From NCBI RefSeq assembly GCF_035555955.1, contig NZ_DATMGA010000068.1:1-64000 (forward strand): 64,000 bases of DNA. The letters are read 5' to 3'. The stretch's first letter is position 1. The number at the start of each line of letters is the position of its first letter. Origin of the DNA: Eoetvoesia sp035555955. GTDB lineage: Bacteria; Pseudomonadota; Gammaproteobacteria; Burkholderiales; Burkholderiaceae_B. Below the pieces are notes generated by a model. That model had not been told where the DNA came from. It worked only from the letters and a program-made list of their open reading frames with translations, and did no database searches. Shown here piece after piece: positions 61,794-64,000 of the stretch. The translations under genes and the position numbers were made by a program.

Positions 61794-61828
61794 CAAAAAA
61801 AACCCTGGTTTCCCGCCAGGGTTTTTTT
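61794..61828 (+). terminator. Intrinsic terminator of rpmB-rpmG
   Basis: AAAACCCTGG and CCAGGGTTTT form a ten-base stem with a seven-base TTTCCCG loop, flanked by A-runs and a T-run ending at 61828. Confidence 0.92.
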
Positions 61829-62000
61829 ACGCCCGCCGCATGGCCGAACCAGCCATGCACGGGCTTCGCGGCGCCATCCGGCCGAGCGCGAAACGGCAAA
61901 GCCGGAACCAGGCCCGCCCGATGCGCGGCTTCCAAAGCGCCTTGAAGCCCCGCACCCTATAATGTATGGTTTGCATCAAACCTTAAAGATCAAGAATCTC

Positions 62001-64000
62001 ATGCAGGAACGTTACAGCCCCACTTCCGTCGAAGCCGCCGCCCAGCAAAACTGGAGCGGGCGCGACGCCTATCGCGTCAGCGAAAACGCCGTCGATGCCA
62101 ACGGCTCGCCCAAGCCCAAGTTCTATGCCTGCTCCATGCTGCCCTACCCCAGCGGCAAGCTGCACATGGGCCACGTGCGCAACTACACCATCAACGACAT
62201 GATGACGCGCCAGCTGCGCATGCGCGGCTATAACGTGCTGATGCCCATGGGCTGGGACGCCTTCGGCATGCCGGCCGAGAACGCCGCCATCAAGTCCAAG
62301 GTGCCGCCCGCCAAGTGGACCTACGACAACATCGCCTACATGAAAAAGCAGATGCTGGCGATGGGCCTGGCCATAGACTGGTCGCGCGAAATGTGCGCCT
62401 GCGATCCCAAGTACTACAAATGGAATCAGTGGCTGTTCCTGAAGATGCTGGAAAAAGGCATTGCCTACCGCAAGACCCAGGTCGTCAACTGGGATCCGGT
62501 CGACCAGACGGTTCTGGCCAACGAACAGGTCATCGACGGACGCGGCTGGCGCTCGGGCGCGCTTGTCGAGAAGCGCGAGATCCCCGGCTATTACCTGCGC
62601 ATCACCGACTACGCCGAAGAACTGCTTGAGCAGGTCAAGAACGGCCTGCCGGGCTGGCCCGAACGTGTGCGCCTGATGCAGGAAAACTGGATAGGCAAAA
62701 GCGCCGGCGTGCGCTTTGCCTTCCCGCACGACATCAAGGACGACAGCGGCAAGCTCATCCAGGACGGCCGCCTTTATGTCTTCACCACACGTGCCGACAC
62801 CATCATGGGCGTCACGTTCTGCGCGGTGGCGCCCGAGCATCCCCTGGCGGCGCAGGCTGCCAGCTCCAACCCCGAACTGGCGGCCTTCATCGAGGCCTGC
62901 AAAATCGGCGGTACGACCGAACTCGAACTGGCGACGCGCGAAAAAGAAGGCATGCGCACGGGCCTGCAGGTCACCCATCCCCTCACCGGCGAGCCGGTCG
63001 ACGTCTGGGTCGGCAACTACGTACTCATGACCTACGGCGATGGCGCCGTCATGGGGGTGCCCGCCCACGACGAGCGCGATTTCGCCTTCGCGAAAAAATA
63101 CGGCCTGCCCATCGCCCAGGTGGTTGCGGCCGGAAACAAAACCTATTCCACCGATGCCTGGCAGGAGTGGTATGGCGACAAGCAACAGGGGAACCTGGTC
63201 AATTCGGGCAAGTACGACGGGCTTGCGCCCCTTGCCGCCGTCGATGCCGTGGCCGCCGACCTGGCCGCCAAAGGCCTGGGAGAAAAACAAACCACGTGGC
63301 GCCTGCGCGACTGGGGCATTTCGCGCCAGCGCTACTGGGGCACGCCCATCCCCATCATCCACTGCCCCGAATGCGGCCCGGTTCCGGTGCCCGAAAAAGA
63401 CCTGCCGGTCGTGCTGCCGGACGATCTCATCCCCGACGGCAGCGGCAACCCCCTGAACAAGCACGAAGCCTTCCTGTCGTGCCAGTGCCCCAAGTGCGGC
63501 GCCGCGGCCCGCCGCGAAACCGACACCATGGACACCTTCGTGGATTCGTCGTGGTACTTCATGCGCTATACCTCGCCCGGCAACGACAGCGCCATGGTCG
63601 ACCAGCGCAACGACTACTGGATGCCCATGGACCAGTACATCGGCGGCATCGAGCACGCCGTGCTGCATCTGCTGTACGCGCGCTTCTGGACGCGCGTCAT
63701 GCGTGACCTGGGGCTGGTCGACTTCGACGAACCCTTCACCAAGCTGCTGTGCCAGGGCATGGTGCTGAACCACATCTATTCCCGCAAGAACGAAAAAGGC
63801 GGCATCGAGTACTTCTGGCCCGACGAAGTCGAGAACACCTACGACGCCAAAGGCGCCATTACGGGCGCCAAGCTGCTCAAGGACGGTTCGCCCATTCAAT
63901 ACGGCGGCATCGGCACCATGTCCAAGTCCAAGAACAACGGCGTCGATCCCCAATCGCTCATCGACACCATGGGCGCCGACACGGCCCGCCTGTTCGTCAT
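62001..64000 (+). CDS. leuS: Leucyl-tRNA synthetase, N-terminal two thirds (cut by window end)
   Basis: The reading frame from ATG 62001 runs 666 codons to the window edge. The class I HIGH motif is HMGH (residues 55-58, in LPYPSGKLHMGHVRNYT). The editing domain (about 225-420, TTRADTIMGVTFCAVAPEHPL) and a zinc-ribbon-like insert (CPECG...CQCPKCG) are present. The KMSKS loop reads TMSKSKNNG, with Thr in the first place. The anticodon-binding domain lies outside. About 220 bases separate it from rpmG, after a terminator. Confidence 0.97.
   Translation, partial: MQERYSPTSVEAAAQQNWSGRDAYRVSENAVDANGSPKPKFYACSMLPYPSGKLHMGHVRNYTINDMMTRQLRMRGYNVLMPMGWDAFGMPAENAAIKSKVPPAKWTYDNIAYMKKQMLAMGLAIDWSREMCACDPKYYKWNQWLFLKMLEKGIAYRKTQVVNWDPVDQTVLANEQVIDGRGWRSGALVEKREIPGYYLRITDYAEELLEQVKNGLPGWPERVRLMQENWIGKSAGVRFAFPHDIKDDSGKLIQDGRLYVFTTRADTIMGVTFCAVAPEHPLAAQAASSNPELAAFIEACKIGGTTELELATREKEGMRTGLQVTHPLTGEPVDVWVGNYVLMTYGDGAVMGVPAHDERDFAFAKKYGLPIAQVVAAGNKTYSTDAWQEWYGDKQQGNLVNSGKYDGLAPLAAVDAVAADLAAKGLGEKQTTWRLRDWGISRQRYWGTPIPIIHCPECGPVPVPEKDLPVVLPDDLIPDGSGNPLNKHEAFLSCQCPKCGAAARRETDTMDTFVDSSWYFMRYTSPGNDSAMVDQRNDYWMPMDQYIGGIEHAVLHLLYARFWTRVMRDLGLVDFDEPFTKLLCQGMVLNHIYSRKNEKGGIEYFWPDEVENTYDAKGAITGAKLLKDGSPIQYGGIGTMSKSKNNGVDPQSLIDTMGADTARLFV

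Noticed and set aside
63916..63942. Defective KMSKS loop in leuS (TMSKS)
   Set aside because: The two lysine/serine positions that matter are kept, and Thr in the first place occurs in other bacterial LeuRS; the gene is otherwise normal.
1..64000. CRISPR array, insertion sequence, prophage or rRNA
   Set aside because: No regularly spaced repeats, transposase, integrase, phage structural gene or rRNA sequence was seen on either strand.

Overview
The window is GC-rich, gene-dense DNA from a betaproteobacterium, most likely of the Alcaligenaceae (the Bordetella / Achromobacter / Pusillimonas neighbourhood). This rests on the style of the proteins (a GTG/ATG-started, tightly packed high-GC gene set, LysR/GntR-controlled aromatic catabolism, a pertactin-like autotransporter) and on housekeeping genes rpmB-rpmG, leuS, ispH, radC and a type B L31. 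A genus cannot be fixed by eye. There are no insertion sequences, integrases, rRNA genes or CRISPR arrays.

Layout. 1-2114: N-terminal part of a large repetitive autotransporter passenger on the minus strand, cut by the window edge. 2.6-12.9 kb: tautomerase, SbmA/YddA-like ABC exporter, SirB2-patatin pair, DMT exporter, then a MarR-controlled tripartite efflux set (NodT-type lipoprotein, EmrA-like adaptor, EmrB-like 14-TM pump). 12.9-23.3 kb: a structured intergenic element, HIT protein, LysR regulator, small secreted protein, tRNA-Asn, FUSC transporter, GT39 glycosyltransferase, AI-2E family permease, two tandem YcgR-like PilZ proteins, tRNA-Thr. 23.4-24.1 kb: higBA toxin-antitoxin pair just after tRNA-Thr.

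24.2-30.3 kb is an accessory block, all on the minus strand: MarR regulator, SsuABC/TauABC-type importer with a duplicated permease, a CSHase/NicF-like amidohydrolase and a LysR regulator, most plausibly uptake and deamidation of a small amide or carbamoyl compound. 30.4-33.1 kb holds a cupin, an MtfA-type peptidase and a DUF3300 protein.

33.2-50.7 kb is an aromatic or N-aromatic catabolic region. One long minus-strand operon carries a dipeptide-type ABC importer (binding protein, two permeases, fused ATPases) followed by a Rieske dioxygenase alpha/beta pair and a flavin-reductase-fold protein, and ends in a 22-codon relic of an FAA-hydrolase gene. A divergent GntR regulator separates it from a 3-hydroxyanthranilate meta-cleavage set (RidA-type 2-aminomuconate deaminase, 3-hydroxyanthranilate 3,4-dioxygenase, ACMS decarboxylase), a LysR regulator, a nitroreductase, and a divergent two-component flavin monooxygenase (LLM oxygenase plus flavin reductase) with an AraC regulator. 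The aminomuconate semialdehyde dehydrogenase expected for a full pathway is not here.

50.7-64 kb is core: fkpB-ispH-ydgA-like operon, radC, rpmE2, GT39, MATE pump, cyclopropane fatty acid synthase, Bcr/CflA pump, rpmB-rpmG and the first two thirds of leuS.
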